NCBI GenBank assembly: GCA_003255025.1
Contig: QANY01002498.1
Coordinates: 608,895-672,894 of the forward strand
Origin: Datisca glomerata
Taxonomy: Eukaryota > Streptophyta > Magnoliopsida > Cucurbitales > Datiscaceae
DNA length: 64,000 bases
Reading direction: 5' to 3'
A model generated the notes under the pieces. The model made no database searches. It was given only the letters and a program-made list of their open reading frames with translations, and was not told where the DNA came from. How positions within the stretch are numbered: position 1 is the first letter of the stretch; every line of letters begins with the position of its first letter. This document shows positions 22,501-35,158 of this stretch, piece after piece. The position numbers were made by a program, and so were the translations under genes.

Positions 22501-23700
22501 ATTTTGACTGTTCAGTATATTATTAACGATCCATTTTACTTTCAATTTCTTAGAAATAAACTTCTAACAAGGATTTTAGTAACAAAATGTTTCCCGCTTT
22601 GAAAAAATTCCTGCCTCCCCCTGAATCGTACTGTAACCCTAATACAAGTATGTAACTAAACTGTTTATATGTAGTGGGACCACCTATGGATGGAAACGAA
22701 ATGAATCTTTCCAAAGATTTAACCCCTTTGTGATCTCGGTTGTAAATTTTTATTGAAGTGAAGGTATTGAGTTAGACCCCATCTATTTTTCTTTTCTTTA
22801 TGTCATATGGTCTCAATTATAATATATTTTACTCGTTCAAGCCTTCAAGGTATGAAAGAAAAACCAAGTTTTTGTAGCACTACCGCTTCTTATCATATTT
22901 GGTAAAAAGTCTTAATCAGGATGACAATATCCTATCAGAAATTAAATAACCTTTTTAATTTTGTGATCATCATGGCTCCAATATTGTACTCAAACTTGGG
23001 GTGGTAAATCCCTGTCACATTGAAATGAACTTCAAATCTGCCACGCTTATTAATTATCTTTCTTATAATTCTAAGACATAATTAATTGGTCTTATCTTCT
23101 TTTTTCATCACATGGATGTAATTTCATAAAATAGGAAAATAACTCGAATTAGATCTTAAAGTACCAACGGTGTTATCTAATCAGGCTTCATTATTACATG
23201 CCCACAAATTCAAAGAGAGTTTTGTCTATCATCATGGTTTTCCATTATCCTTTATCCAAATATGTCGCATGAGTCATAAGATGTTTTTAAGGTAAAATAT
23301 CATTTCAAGAAGACATACATCAACAGATTCACACAAAGCCATCATTAATATACTATTTATATTTTATGCAAATCTACTATTATTATAACTTTTGCTTTAC
23401 AATTTCAAAATATTGACGTACTTTGAAAAATTATTTCAGCCATCAATTATTTATATATATTGTACATAATATTAACAAACTGAAATTACAATTATTTTTG
23501 TTGGGCGCGGGATCTCGTTTTTTTGCATCGAATTTTTTTTAGATTTAGGTGTGAGTATTTATTATTTTTCAACATTGACTATTTTTTATTTTATTTTCCT
23601 TAAAATGACATCTTGATGTCTCGCTATTTAAAATATTATTTGTAATCTCATATGTATATATATAGAGAGAGAGAGAGCCTACACAGCCCAATTTCTATAT
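22501..23700. other. Unassigned intergenic DNA
   Basis: About 1.2 kb with no open frames or recognised repeats, apart from a short TA/GA microsatellite at about 23655-23680. It precedes the 38-bp minisatellite. Confidence 0.45.
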
Positions 23701-23710
23701 CAAAATCCTT

Positions 23711-23816
23711 TACAATATGGTCGAGTCTTATATGAGACTACATAAGGTCATAATATGTTCTAGTCTTATAAGAGATTGTATAAAGTCAAATATGATTGAA
23801 ACTTATACAAGACGAC
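23711..23816. repeat. 38-bp minisatellite, left part
   Basis: Roughly three degenerate units of the 38-bp repeat whose main array lies at 41586-41990 (shared phrases: ATATGGTCGAGTCTTATATG, CATAAGGTCATAATATG). The array was split by the Ogre insertion. The last five bases, ACGAC (23812-23816), are the left target duplication. Confidence 0.75.
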
Positions 23817-26076
23817 TGTAGATATCGTATTTTGTCCGGTCTAATACTTTAAAAATATAAATTTTATTTTTTTGGCTCATATACTAGTCTAAGACTATGT
23901 GTATGATTTGAAAAATAACTCAATGCCTAAAAATAAAAAGATTTATTTAAGGACTAAAAAGTAAAAAAAAGAACAAAATGACTAAAAATAAAAAGTGAAG
24001 CCCTAAGTTTGCCTATAAATAGAAGGGGAGTGTTCACTTGAAATGGGAGATTTGGAGAGTGAGAAAGAGAAGGGATTTTAGATAGAGAAAGATAGGTCTT
24101 GAGAAAATAGTAAAAAAGTGAGAGAAAGAAAGTTTTCATTTGTATTCATCTTTCATCTTCTCCTATTCTTTCTATTAAGGTAGTTCAAATTTTTTGCATT
24201 TTAGCTTACAATATATCTTGTTCATTATTATTCATCATCTCTCTTCTTCATACCCATGTAATTGATATTTTTTTTGTTTCCTTTTCCATACATAAGTTGT
24301 TTGCTCCTTCTTTATCATTTCTCCTACTCTTAATCTTAAGTTTTATTTTCATGTATTGTTGATTTCTCTACAAGTTTCATAATGAGATGTTTTTGTCATC
24401 AACTCAATCAATTAGATGAGGATAAAATTTTTGAGGGAGTGTAAAATTAACTAAATTTGAATCAACCCTTCAATGGATTGAAAGTGTACATTTGATTAAA
24501 AGATTTCCTATGATAATTTTTCATACACAAAAATACATAAAATAGAGAGTAAAATCTCTATGCAAGATTATGCAAATATTGAAGTTTTGATTTTTTTAAA
24601 TGTTCTTACAAGTCTTTTCTTATTTTTTTAATTTGTTTTCATCATTTTTGTGACATTTGTTTGAACTAGTTATCATCCATGATCAATCCTAGCAATGAAA
24701 GAAGAAAGAAAAAATGATAATTAGTGAATTAAGTGGTCCAAAATAAAAAATGGTATATTTATATCCTAAACAAAAATTATTTTATTTTGAAAGTTTATTA
24801 ATTTTTCTTGTGACACTTGTTTAAACTAGTTATTATCCATGATCATTCCTAGCAACGAAGGAAGAAAGGAAAAATGGTAATTAGTGAACTAAGTAGTACA
24901 AAATAAAAAATTTATATCCCAAACAAAATTATTTATTTATTTTTAGTGACACTTATTTAAATTAGTTATTACCCATGATCATTCTTTTTCTATTTGATTA
25001 ACATTGAGGGAAGAAATGAAAAATGACAATTAATAGACTATGTAGTAAAAAATAGCATGCTCACGCCAATTATGTATGAAATTAAGCATTTTTTTCATAG
25101 ATTAATTTATTTACTCATGAAAAATTTATTATTAATTTATTTACTAAATAATTATATATACATATATATGTTTAAAGAAAAAAAATGAAAATTAAAAAAA
25201 ATCACCCTCCGTAAAAAAAAAAAAAATTTTGTTATTATTTTTATGTTTGCATTTTATTTCTTTTATTTCTATTTTTTAGTAGATATAATTAGTTTGTTTT
25301 AATTTTATATATATTTTTAATTATTTCACATATTGTTTCATTATTTTCACTCTACATATTCTTTTTAAATTTATCATACATATTTATCATCTCTAACATA
25401 TCTTTTCATTATTCTTTTTTTATAGTTGTTATATTTCTTATTTATTTATGTATTATTATCATATCGTCACGGTAGTACGTGATTATTATTTCATTCTTTT
25501 ATCATCAAAATTGGCGCTGATTAATTAAAACTATAATATTTTGATTTAAATTTTTTTAATTTTTTTATTTAGTTTTCACTAAAAAAAATCCGACGACGGA
25601 CTTTGGAATTTTTGGGATACCAAATTTCTCGAACTACCGAGACGAGGAGTTATTTTTAAGATACCGAGAGTAACTCCAATAATGCTTTGATTTAAGAAAA
25701 ATATAAAAAACTAAAAATAATTTTTAATAGTATTTGTACCACCCATTAAAGGTCATTTATTTGCTCACTTTTATGATGCAAGATTTACCAAATGAGACAT
25801 TCTAAATTGAATTTTCATAACATTATTTAAAAACATTAATTTGGATAGTATTTGATTAAATTTGGTAATCATTTTTCATAATGGGTGTTGTGAGGTGCTA
25901 ATATATTCTCCACGCGTAAATGACTCCCGAGCCAACTTTAAATTTTCGCAGATCAAAATATTTGATTTTAAATTTGGGTGACGAATCATACCCTAAAATA
26001 ATTGGTGGCGACTCCGAATTTTTTTTTTCAAAAATGATTTTTCAATCGTCGCTCTACGTCGCATGCATGTTGCGCA
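23817..26076 (+). repeat. Ogre LTR1 (full length, 2,260 bp)
   Basis: It starts TGTAGATATCGTATTTTGTC and ends GTTGCGCA. A promoter-like TATAAATA lies at 24014-24021, about 200 bases in, and is conserved in LTR2. The right half is extremely AT-rich, containing several related units of about 115 bases around GACACTTGTTTGAACTAGTT and its neighbours (about 24640, 24810 and 24950). This is the only one of the three LTRs that is complete. Confidence 0.85.
24014..24021 (+). promoter_or_regulatory. TATA box of Ogre LTR1
   Basis: TATAAATA in a context that is identical in LTR2 (37842-37849). It would place the transcription start about 30 bases downstream, inside the GA-rich stretch. Confidence 0.6.
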
Positions 26077-26080
26077 AGCT

Positions 26081-26098
26081 TGGCGACTCAACTAGGGA
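26081..26098 (+). promoter_or_regulatory. Primer-binding site of the Ogre element
   Basis: TGGCGACTCAACTAGGGA lies four bases after the LTR1 end. Tat/Ogre elements typically have a TGGCGACTCC-type site, usually attributed to an arginine tRNA; the exact tRNA was not checked here. The same site follows LTR2 at 38636 (TGGTGACTCCACTAGGGA). Confidence 0.7.
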
Positions 26099-26736
26099 GT
26101 AACAATTGGTCTAACCATTTTTAGATCGATAGAGAGTCGAGCCAAAATTTCATCATATGCTATCGTTTTGTGTGGTTCTTTGTTTTTTTATTTGATTCAT
26201 TATTTTTTTCTAATTCATGCTTGTAGTTGTTAATAAGTTCTTTTTTTTTTACGAAGTATATTTTTTTACATAATTTCTAATTTCACACATATACACTAGC
26301 CCTATACCGGGATTTCCCTTTAGGATTAGTGAGAATGGATAGTGGAATGCCTTCATAGAACTGTGGTTCCCGTTCAGGCTCATGAAAGTTCTCACTCAAT
26401 TCGACCCTTTTGGTTATCGTTTGGGGCCCTTGGCGCTCCGTTCGGATAATAGTGAGGACAACTTGAGAGCCTATTAAGAGATTTGAGAGCCCAACCACAC
26501 ATGCATTTTGTTCTTAGAGCTCATCTTATGACCAATGTTTGATAGAAATAGAGATCCTGCTTAATTATGATATCATGATTAATTTTGTTCATGTATATAT
26601 GTCCTAGGCTCTTTAAACATTTCTTTTCTTTTCCATTGTTTCACTTCTGACTTTGTCTTTCTTTTTTGCATACATGCATCATGTTGCGTAATAGGGATTG
26701 TAAAGAAGTATTCAATTCATTTATATTTTAGAGACC

Positions 26737-28868
26737 ATGACTTCTATTCCGAGTGTGATAGAAGATCAAGTTACAGTAGCCCAATGTCAAAGGAAATGCA
26801 GAAACTAAAAGGAGATTATCTGAAAAATGAGGATATCGTTCTTCTACCATCAATAACTAAGATAGAGTTCTCACACATTGACTTGTAGACGTTAAAGAAG
26901 ACATGAGAGGATTTTTCACCAGAGCAGAAAAATTTATTTGCTGGCAAATATGGTCACATCGCTTATCTTCTGTATATTACAGTCAAAGCGCCCGTTCTTA
27001 AGGCTTTAATTCATTTCTGGGATCCTCTATACAGATGTTTCACCTTTGGAACAATTGATCTTACTCCTACAATTGAAGAACATCAAGCCCTACTGAACGT
27101 CCTGCTGGAAAGCACGGATAAAGTTTATAATTACGACAAAAGGCTCACATTGAAGAGAGCTTTATCCAAGCTTTGAGTACTGTCCATGCATGTGAGATTG
27201 AGAAAAGGTTGAAAGTTAAAGTGGGGAATGAGTGTGTGCTGTTGGATTACCTCTTAGATCTCGCCCAAAATGTCTTAAAGGAAGATAAGGGTATGTCTCT
27301 TTATGCTCTGTGTATATATGACACCGTGTTATTTCTAAAGATTCAAGGTTATGTGGATGATAAAGTGATAAAAATGTTCCTACAAGTTGAACATGGTGTT
27401 AACCCTGTTATCTCAATTCTAGTTGAGACTTTTCGTTCCTTAAATCACATGCGAGCGCTTGGAAAAGGGAAGTTCATTGGCTTTCCATCTCTTTTGTGTA
27501 TTTGGATTCTTAGCCATCTAAGATGTCCACCAAATTTCAAATGTCCTCAAGTTAAGTTTTCAAGTCCATGGATGAAGATGAGAATCCCCATTGTAGAATT
27601 TGGAATGACCAAATGGAATTCGCAGTTTCCCATAAAAGGGATGTGGCTCTCACACCTATCAAAGTTGAAAGATGGGGATATTATCTGGAAATCCCAATGG
27701 ATGCCGCTGACATCGATGATCTATAGATGTGGCGACTATCAATGGGTCTCACTCCTAGGACTATGGGGTTGTGCTAGTTATGCTCCGCTAATGGTACTCC
27801 GTCAATTATACATGAGGCAATTTTTCCCTGCCACGCACGCATTAAAGGACAATGAAATTAGTTATGATTCTCAAGATATTGAACAAAAATTGCAGCAGCT
27901 AATTGGAGCTTGGAAAATAACGAGAAGGGTGTGAAATGAGAAGAATCACATGATTGCACAAATGGGTATGAAACGTGGCTTGAAAAAAAGGCAAAGTAAC
28001 TATTTCCTTACCAGTTGAGGATTTACAATCACAAAAGTTACCGGAAGCTCATCAGGAGATTGTTAAAAAGAAGGAGCGGGATGAGTTATATGAGGAGCGT
28101 CAAGAGAATTTAGCTCTCTTGGAAGAAAACAGACGTCTAACAATCGAGACGAATTTGTCTGGCAAACACAGGATCGAAGCTGAAACCCAACTCAGAGATT
28201 TGAGTAACAAAGTTGAGGATCAAGAATATCTAAAGCGAAAAAATTTAGAGTTGGGAACTGACACTCACAAATTGAACAACAAAATTAGAAAGATGACACA
28301 AGACAATGAGAATTCGTGAGTGGTAATCTATGAACAAGAGGATCGAATCATGAAGCTAAAAAGGAAAAATAAGCTTGTACAAGAAGTTTTAGAAGAGGTT
28401 AAGGGGGCTGTCGATAAGAAGAATACGTACATCGTTGAGTTAGAAAAACAATATGACTCATTACGATGAATCACTGATAATTTAAAAGTTGATTTAGAGA
28501 ATAAAAAAGTTAGGAAGGTCGAGTCACCAAATGATAGTGAAGTACTATTGAAAGTCATTGCAAGCCTTGAGCATCAAGTTAGAGCGTATCAAATCGTGGT
28601 AGAGAAATTGGCAAGAAATAATGATGCTAATGTCGACGCGCTGAGATATGATTACCAATTACTACAACAAGAGTACGACTTGATTCGACAACGATCATGG
28701 TAGGTTTTAGAATGGCTCAAAGGTATGGCTGTGAGAGCGAGCACTTTGGCAGAACAAGCATCACTTTTGAAAAAAAGCGTTTTGCTCATCCATCCTAATG
28801 GAGAGAACTTGTCTAAGTTTTTGGAAGAAATCAACAGATATCTGGGTATTTTCGGTCATTTTGTATAA
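26737..28868 (+). pseudogene. Ogre ORF1: DUF7745-like domain followed by coiled coil
   Basis: The extra ORF upstream of gag is typical of Ogre elements; its role is unknown. It starts at the ATG at 26737 (MTSIPSVIEDQ). The N-terminal domain reads KYGHIAYLLYITVKAPVLKA, HFWDPLYRCFTFGTIDLTPT, then in a long open frame (27173-27934) FRSLNHMRALGKGKFIGFPS, MIYRCGDYQWVSLLGLWG and YAPLMVLRQLYMRQFFPATH, all matching the DUF7745 family. From about 28020 to 28860 the product is charged and heptad-rich (LEEN, LEHQVRAYQ, LLQQEYDLIRQ), so a long coiled coil is likely. Defects include a one-base deletion near 26790 (the second copy at 39290 has the undamaged frame there), a frame change near 27160, and stops near 27933, 28318, 28467 and 28701. 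Confidence 0.82.
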
Positions 28869-29139
28869 ACTCATATTGCGGATTAGTATAGTTGACTTCT
28901 ACATACTCAAATGTAGCGGCTAGCTCTCTAATTGAACGAAATTTAGTACTTTTGGACTTTCAGTTTGCGCAATATCATTTCTCGTGCATAAATTTACTTT
29001 CATTATTATTATTTTTATTATTATTTATTCTTCTTCATTAGAACAATCTACCATCTCATTGTTTTATATTTATTTATTAAGAAAAAATTTCAAAGATAGC
29101 CCGCCAACTCCGACATCCCTATCGAACGCGAGCTCAAGT

Positions 29140-30880
29140 TAGGGTCATGGACAAGTAAGAAATAGAGCAATCGTGAGAGGAAATGAAAGAAAAAATTAGG
29201 GAGCTGAAAGAGCAAATGGCTAGAGTTCTGGAACTCTTCGCTGCGAGTAAGGGAAAAGCCTTTCTTGAAAATCCGCAAGGGGCTCAATCATCACAAAATC
29301 AACTGCCAAACAATACTTCACCTTACCCTCATGGGTTCACTCCAACCTATCAACATCATCAGACCGACCACTTTCAGCATGCTTCACCACCAGTAAATAT
29401 CTAGCACTATCCATTTCCAAATGTCCAGAAAATGATGCAGACATGAAAAATTGGGTACAACTCATCCACAATGGCACCTGGCCACAATCACGCTTTCACT
29501 CCACAAGGCGAACTCGCTAATGAGCCAATCATCATACCAGATGTTGATGACCTAAAGGGGCAGAGGCCGATTACTAAACCAAGCGAAGACCTACTGCCGA
29601 AAGATAAGCTGGACTTTTTAGAGGAAACATTGCGCGCCATTGAAGGATCAGATGTATACGGTACCATTGGTGCCACCCAATTATGTTTGGTCTCAGATGT
29701 AACCATCCCACACAAATTCAAAGTACCCGAGTTTTAAAAATATGATGGTAGTACATGCCTGAGAAGTCACCTAATTATGTACTGTAAAATGATGACTCTT
29801 TGTGCAAATGATGATAAGTTGCTGATTCATTTCTTTCAAGATAGCCTGACGGGGGCTGCATCTCACTAGTATATCTAATTGGATAACCAACATATTCAGA
29901 GGTGGAAAGATTTAGCTGATGCTTTCTTAAGACAATACAAATACAACATAGACATAGTTCCTGATCATCTGGATTTACAAAGGATGGAGAAAGCACCTAC
30001 TGAAGGCTTTAAAGAATATGCACAAAGGTGGAGGGAATTAGCTGCTCAGGTACAAGCCCCTTGTCTGAAAAGGAGATCGTTGTAATATTTATCAACACCT
30101 TGAGATCTCCATTCTACGATAGGATGATTGGAGATGCTTTAAACAACTTCTCTAACATTATAGTGATTGGTGAAAGGATTGAATATGGGGTAAAGAATGG
30201 AAGAATTTTGGAAGTCGTATCTGATACATCATCCGTAAAAAATGGGCCGCCGTTGACGTGAAAAGAAGGGGATGTATAGACGATCGATTTTGGGTACCTA
30301 TCACAAGTTGCAAACCCAAGGCCGGGGTTTCCAAAGTATAGTGAAGGGCCTAAATTTTTGACATCATATGTGACAAATACCTCACAAATTTCATACAATT
30401 ATCACTCTCGACAATCAGCATTTCAAAACAAACCGAGACCTAGTTTCAGACCACCGACTCACCAGTAAAATGTTGGTCAGGATGATCAACCTCTGAGGGG
30501 AAATAGAAATAATCAATGTTTTGTCCAATATGATCCAATCCCCATGTCATATACAGAACTCTTACCACAATTGATATGGAATAATCAATTGGTGTCAATA
30601 CATTATGAACCTCTACAGCCACCATACCCAAGGTGATATGATCTGACTGCTCGCTTTGATTATCATGCTAGGGCAGTGGAACATTCGACTGAGAATTACA
30701 CGGCATTAAAAGGTAGAGTACAGGCATTGATCAAGGCTAGATGCTTGAATTTTAAAAAGGCTAATGGGAATCCAGATATTAATTCTAACCCTTTACCAAA
30801 CCATGGGAATCCTACCGTAAATACAATTGAGGGACGTGGAAGATGTGAGCACGTGAATGGAAATACTTGTCCATCTTTTT
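29140..30880 (+). pseudogene. Ogre gag
   Basis: Gag forms the particle that packages the element RNA. The N-terminal part holds a short coiled stretch (EKIRELKEQMARVLELFAAS) and a Pro/Gln/His-rich linker. The core Retrotrans_gag domain runs from about 29610 to 30250: LEETLRAIEGSDVYG, CLVSDVTIPHKFKVPEF, MYCKMMTLCANDDKLLIHFF, HIQRWKDLADAFLRQYKYNI, GFKEYAQRWRELAAQVQ and, in another frame, INTLRSPFYDRMIGDAL then IVIGERIEYGVKNGRI. Downstream, around 30650-30880, lies the low-complexity linker leading to protease. Stops at the WYM position (after 29868) and others show decay. Confidence 0.82.
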
Positions 30881-30975
30881 TCTAGAGCAGGGTATCTCTA
30901 CCCAACACGCTCAGAGGATGAAGGCGTTTCTAGGAGGCATATGCATGACTTTGATTGTTTGCTTCATAAGAATGT

Positions 30976-32742
30976 GTGGGGCATACAATTGAAGAGTGTG
31001 TTGATTTTAAAATGGAAGTGCAAAAGTTATTGGATTCAAAGATACTTACAATAAGTCATAAAGGAGAAAGGAAATACCAGGAAGATGACTCTTTAGTTCT
31101 CATGATAACTAAAGAATCATCTGAAGTTAATGTTGAAGTGTTGTCCTATATCCCAAAACCTATCACAATAAATTATAAGGAAAAGTCAACTCACACCACT
31201 ACGTCTTATGCTCCGATGCCTATCACCATCCAAATATCGGGTGCGTTTGCTTACAAGAATTCAAGAGTAGTACCATGGACGTATAGATATGAGGTCATTA
31301 CAAGCGGTAACAACAAAACTCAAGTGCTAATCCGTCTGACATTGTTATCCCCGTAACTAAAATTTCGGGAGTAGGTGGAATGACGAGGAGTGGCAGATGC
31401 TACACGCCAGAAGTTTTGAAAAAGGATAAAAGCAATGAGTTTGAAAGGCAAAGGAAAGGGAAAGCCAAAGAAGGCGACAATGGTCATGAGTTCCAAGAAG
31501 AAATGCATGGCGTTCAAGTGATAGACTATCACTCTTTCTGACATGAGCAATGTCTGAAGAAGAAGTATGTGAATTTTTGAAGCTCATCAAGCAAAGCGAG
31601 TATAAGGTGATAGAACAACTTATTCGCTTACCTGCTCGAATATCTTTACTATCACTCTTTCTGAATTGTGAACCACATCGCCAAGCATTATTGAAGGTTT
31701 TGAATCAAGCATATGTCTGTCATGACATTACGGTGGAGAAGTTGAGTGGAATTGTGAAATATTACTACACCAAATTTTATCACTTTCACAGATGAGAAAA
31801 TCTCTGCCGATGGTACTGGACACATCAGAGCTCTACATATATCCATGAAATGTAGGGATTTTGTTGTTGCAAAAGTATTGATTGATAACAGCTCATCTCT
31901 AAATGTAATGTCAAGATTCACACTAGTAAAACTTCATGTGAACGCAACACATATGCGACCGAGCATGATCAAAGAGAAGTAGTCGGAGACATTGAGATAC
32001 AAATTCGAATCGGGCCATGCCTATTCAATATTATTTTCCAAGTGATGGACATAAATCCAACATATAGTGTTCTTTTAGGTCAACCATGGATTTACTCTGC
32101 CGGGGAAGTACCGTCTTCCTTACATCACAAGCTGAAATTTATAATGGATCATAAAATCATTTGTATATATTGGGAAGAATATTTATTGGTATCCAAGCCG
32201 ACTACCATGTCGTATGTTGAGGCGGCAGAAGAAGCATTGGAGTGTCATTTCGATTATTTGAGATTGCGAACATCACATTTGTTGCTAGTGGGAAACTCGC
32301 TCCAACATCAAGCATAAAAAAAGCATCTCAAATGGTGGCAAAGTTTATGGTAAAAGGGGGATACAAGCCAAGCAAAGGACCCGAGGGTAAGCATCAAGGC
32401 ATAAATAAGTTAATCGAGTGGGACTAGAATGAACAAAGGTTTGGGTTTGGATATAGACCGACCAAGGCTGATAGAAGGAGAGTGGAAGCTCAAAAGAAAG
32501 AAAAGAAGATTGCTAGGCTTGGAAATAGGGAATTTGATATGGAAATGGCAATCATACCCTATATTTCTGAATCCTTCAGAAGTGGGGGAAATTCATTCGA
32601 AGAACCGGTTATAGTAGAGCAGTACGACCTTGAAGATGATATCTCCCAACTTTCAATATCCGTAATCTTGGGGAAATTATCAAGTGCAAGTACAGAGGAC
32701 TTGGTTTCTCGATACAATTCAGATCATGAGCTTAACAATTGA
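30976..32742 (+). pseudogene. Ogre protease region with G-patch-like domain
   Basis: It begins with GHTIEECVDFKMEVQKLLDS (the zinc-finger-like CGHTIEEC region of Tat elements) and reaches the aspartic protease at about 31800-32320: CRDFVVAKVLIDNSSSLNVM, then FQVMDINPTYSVLLGQPWIY and PSSLHHKLKFIMDHK. The active-site triad D-x-G has become D-N-S, since the usual DNGSS is DNSSS, so catalysis should be lost. Around 32320-32480 comes GGYKPSKGPEGKHQGI followed by RFGFGYRPTKADRRR across a frame change, a G-patch-type segment found in Tat/Ogre pol. The frame then runs to the HELNN end at 32742, just before the proposed intron. Confidence 0.8.
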
Positions 32743-32783
32743 GACGTCACCGAGCTACCAGTGTTTCTCTAGAATTTTAAAGA

Positions 32784-33117
32784 GTAATGTGTTCACGCCA
32801 AAATTCTAATGATTCTACCCAATGCCTTAGGAATTTCGTTGTTATGGGCATATGTTCTCGTCTGTTTCATGTCATCTCTTTGAATGAAAATCTAAAAACT
32901 TGTTTTGTCTCCTTTTGCTAATGATAAATACAATTCCAGTTCTTTTTTCTCCATTTTATGTCTACTTTTCCCATTTCTGAAATGTTGTTCATACTCATAC
33001 TTTGTTTATTTTCTTTTCTCGTCTTCCTTTCATCCAATAATCTGATTCATGTTTGAGAACGGTGATTTTGAAACAAGAGCATAAGTAATAACTTTGACAA
33101 TTTCATTCTTAGCATAG
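32784..33117 (+). other. Probable Ogre intron between protease and RT
   Basis: The coding sequence stops near 32780 and resumes near 33118 (ESDEGDEDNFERSLKM) with about 330 bases of T-rich, stop-filled sequence between. A possible donor GTAATG starts at 32784 and acceptor AGs lie at 33111-33112 and 33116-33117 after a pyrimidine-rich stretch (about 32940-33030). Ogre elements are known for splicing out an intron at this place in gag-pol. The exact junctions here are inferred. Confidence 0.5.
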
Positions 33118-35158
33118 AGTCAGATGAAGGTGACGAGGATAATTTCGAACGATCTCTTAAAATGTTAAGAATGGTAGAAGAGGATGAAAAAATAACTCAA
33201 TCATATCTAGAGTTAACGGAGGTGATAAATTTGAGATTGGAGGGAGAGACGAAAGAAGTCCAAATCAGTACTTCTATGACAGGCCAAAATTGTCGAGAAT
33301 TAATTGACTTACTCAAAGAGTATATTAACGTCTTTGCATGGTCTTACCAAGATATTCCAGGTCTAGACACTGATATCGTGGTTCATCATTTGTCACTTAT
33401 GCCCGAAAGTAAACTAATGCAACAAAAGTTATAGAAAATGAAACCAGACATGCTGGACAGATCAAAGAAGAAGTTAAAAAGCAAGTAGATGCGGGTTTTC
33501 TAGAAGTGGCAAAATATCCTGAATTGGTTACTAACATAGTCCCAGTGCTGAAGAAAAATGGGAAAGTAATGGTGTGCGTCGATTATAGAGACTTAAATCG
33601 GGCAAGCCTCAGGATAATTTCCCATTACCTCATATCGATGTCTTAGTAGATAACACTGCAGGACATTCAACATTCTCTTTCATGGGTGGTTTTTCGGGGT
33701 ATAACCAAATCAAAATGGCTCCCGAAGACTGTGAAAAATGACTTTTATAACTTTGTGGGGTACATTTTGTTATAAGGTTATGCCATTTGGTCTAAAAAAT
33801 GCAGGGGCAACTTACCAGCGAGCAATGGTAACACTGTTTCATGATGATGCATAAAGAAATCGAAGAGTATGTTGATGATATGATTGCCAAATCTCGTCAA
33901 GGGGAAGATCATACTGTCACTCTTTAAAAACTATTTGAACGGTTGAGAAAGTTCCAGTTAAATCTTAACCCGACAAAGTGTACATTCACAGCATTTTCAG
34001 GGAAACTACTTGGTTTTGTCATGAGCAAGGAAGGAATAAAAGTTGACCCTGACAAGGTTCAAGCCATTATTGATATGCCACCACCTAAAACTCAAAAGGA
34101 AGTTAGAGGTTTCTTGGGGAGATTAAATTACATAGCCCGGTTCATCTCACAGCTAACTGCAACTTGTGAACATATCTTTAAAGTTCTCCGCAAAAGTGAT
34201 ACAGATGGATGGAATGATGATTGCAAATTTATTTTGAGAAGATCAAGCAATACTTGTAAAATCTGTCTATACTTGTTCCTCCAACTCCAGGGCGTCCACT
34301 CATTTTGTATCTTACAGTAACAAGAAAACTCATGGATTGTGTACTTAGTTAACACGACGCATCTTGAAGGAAAGAACAAGCAATATATTATTTAAGCAAA
34401 ATGTTCACAAACTATGAGGCTAATTATTTGATGTTGGAGAAAATGTGTTGTGCATTAGCCTGAGTTGCTCATCGGCTTAGACAGTACATGTTATACCACA
34501 CCACTTGGTTAATTTCAAAGATGGATCCAATCAAGTATATCTTTGCAAAGCCATCACTTTCTGGACGAATTGCTAAATGGAAAATATTGCTCACGGGATA
34601 TGATATTGTCTATATCACGAGAAAGTCAACAAAAGAAAGTGTACTTGTTGATTATCTAGAAAATCAACCAGTACAAGATTATGAGCCTATGAAGTTTGAT
34701 TTTCCTGTGGAGAACATATCATTCATATTAAAAAATGAAGAAGAATCTATGGATCCAGAATTGTGGACAAAGTTATTTGATAGTGCATCTAATGATGTAG
34801 GACATGAAATTGGGGCAATCCCCATATCTCCTTAGGGAAAGTTTTTCCCATTCACGGTAAAACTATACTTTGACTGCACAAACAATGTGGTAGAATATGA
34901 AGCATGTTCCATGGGAATTCAAACAGCTTATGATATGAAGATAAGGAAGCTTCGAGTATACGGAGATTTGTTATTGGTGATACGACAACTAAACGGGGAA
35001 TGAGAAGCTAGAGACTCCAAGTTGGTACCTTACAACAAATATGTAACTAAGTTAAGCCTAACTTTTGAAGTGATATCATTTGACCATATACCCAGAGAGA
35101 ATAATCAAATTGCAGATGCACTAGCAACTCTAGCATTCATGTTCACCGCAGACTTTTA
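33118..35158 (+). pseudogene. Ogre reverse transcriptase and RNase H
   Basis: RT copies the element RNA and RNase H removes the template. The region reads YINVFAWSYQDIPGLDTDIV (33330), VMVCVDYRDLNR in a shifted frame (33570), FSFMGGFSGYNQIKMAPEDC (33680), VMPFGLKNAGATYQRAMVTL (33780) and an intact active site YVDDMIAKS at 33868-33894. It continues as LRKFQLNLNPTKCTFTAFSG, then VRGFLGRLNYIARFISQLTA. RNase H follows from about 34400: TWLISKMDPIKYIFAKPSLS, then NNVVEYEACSMGIQTAYDMK and VYGDLLLVIRQL up to 35158. At least six frame changes or stops were seen between 33430 and 35150. Confidence 0.85.
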
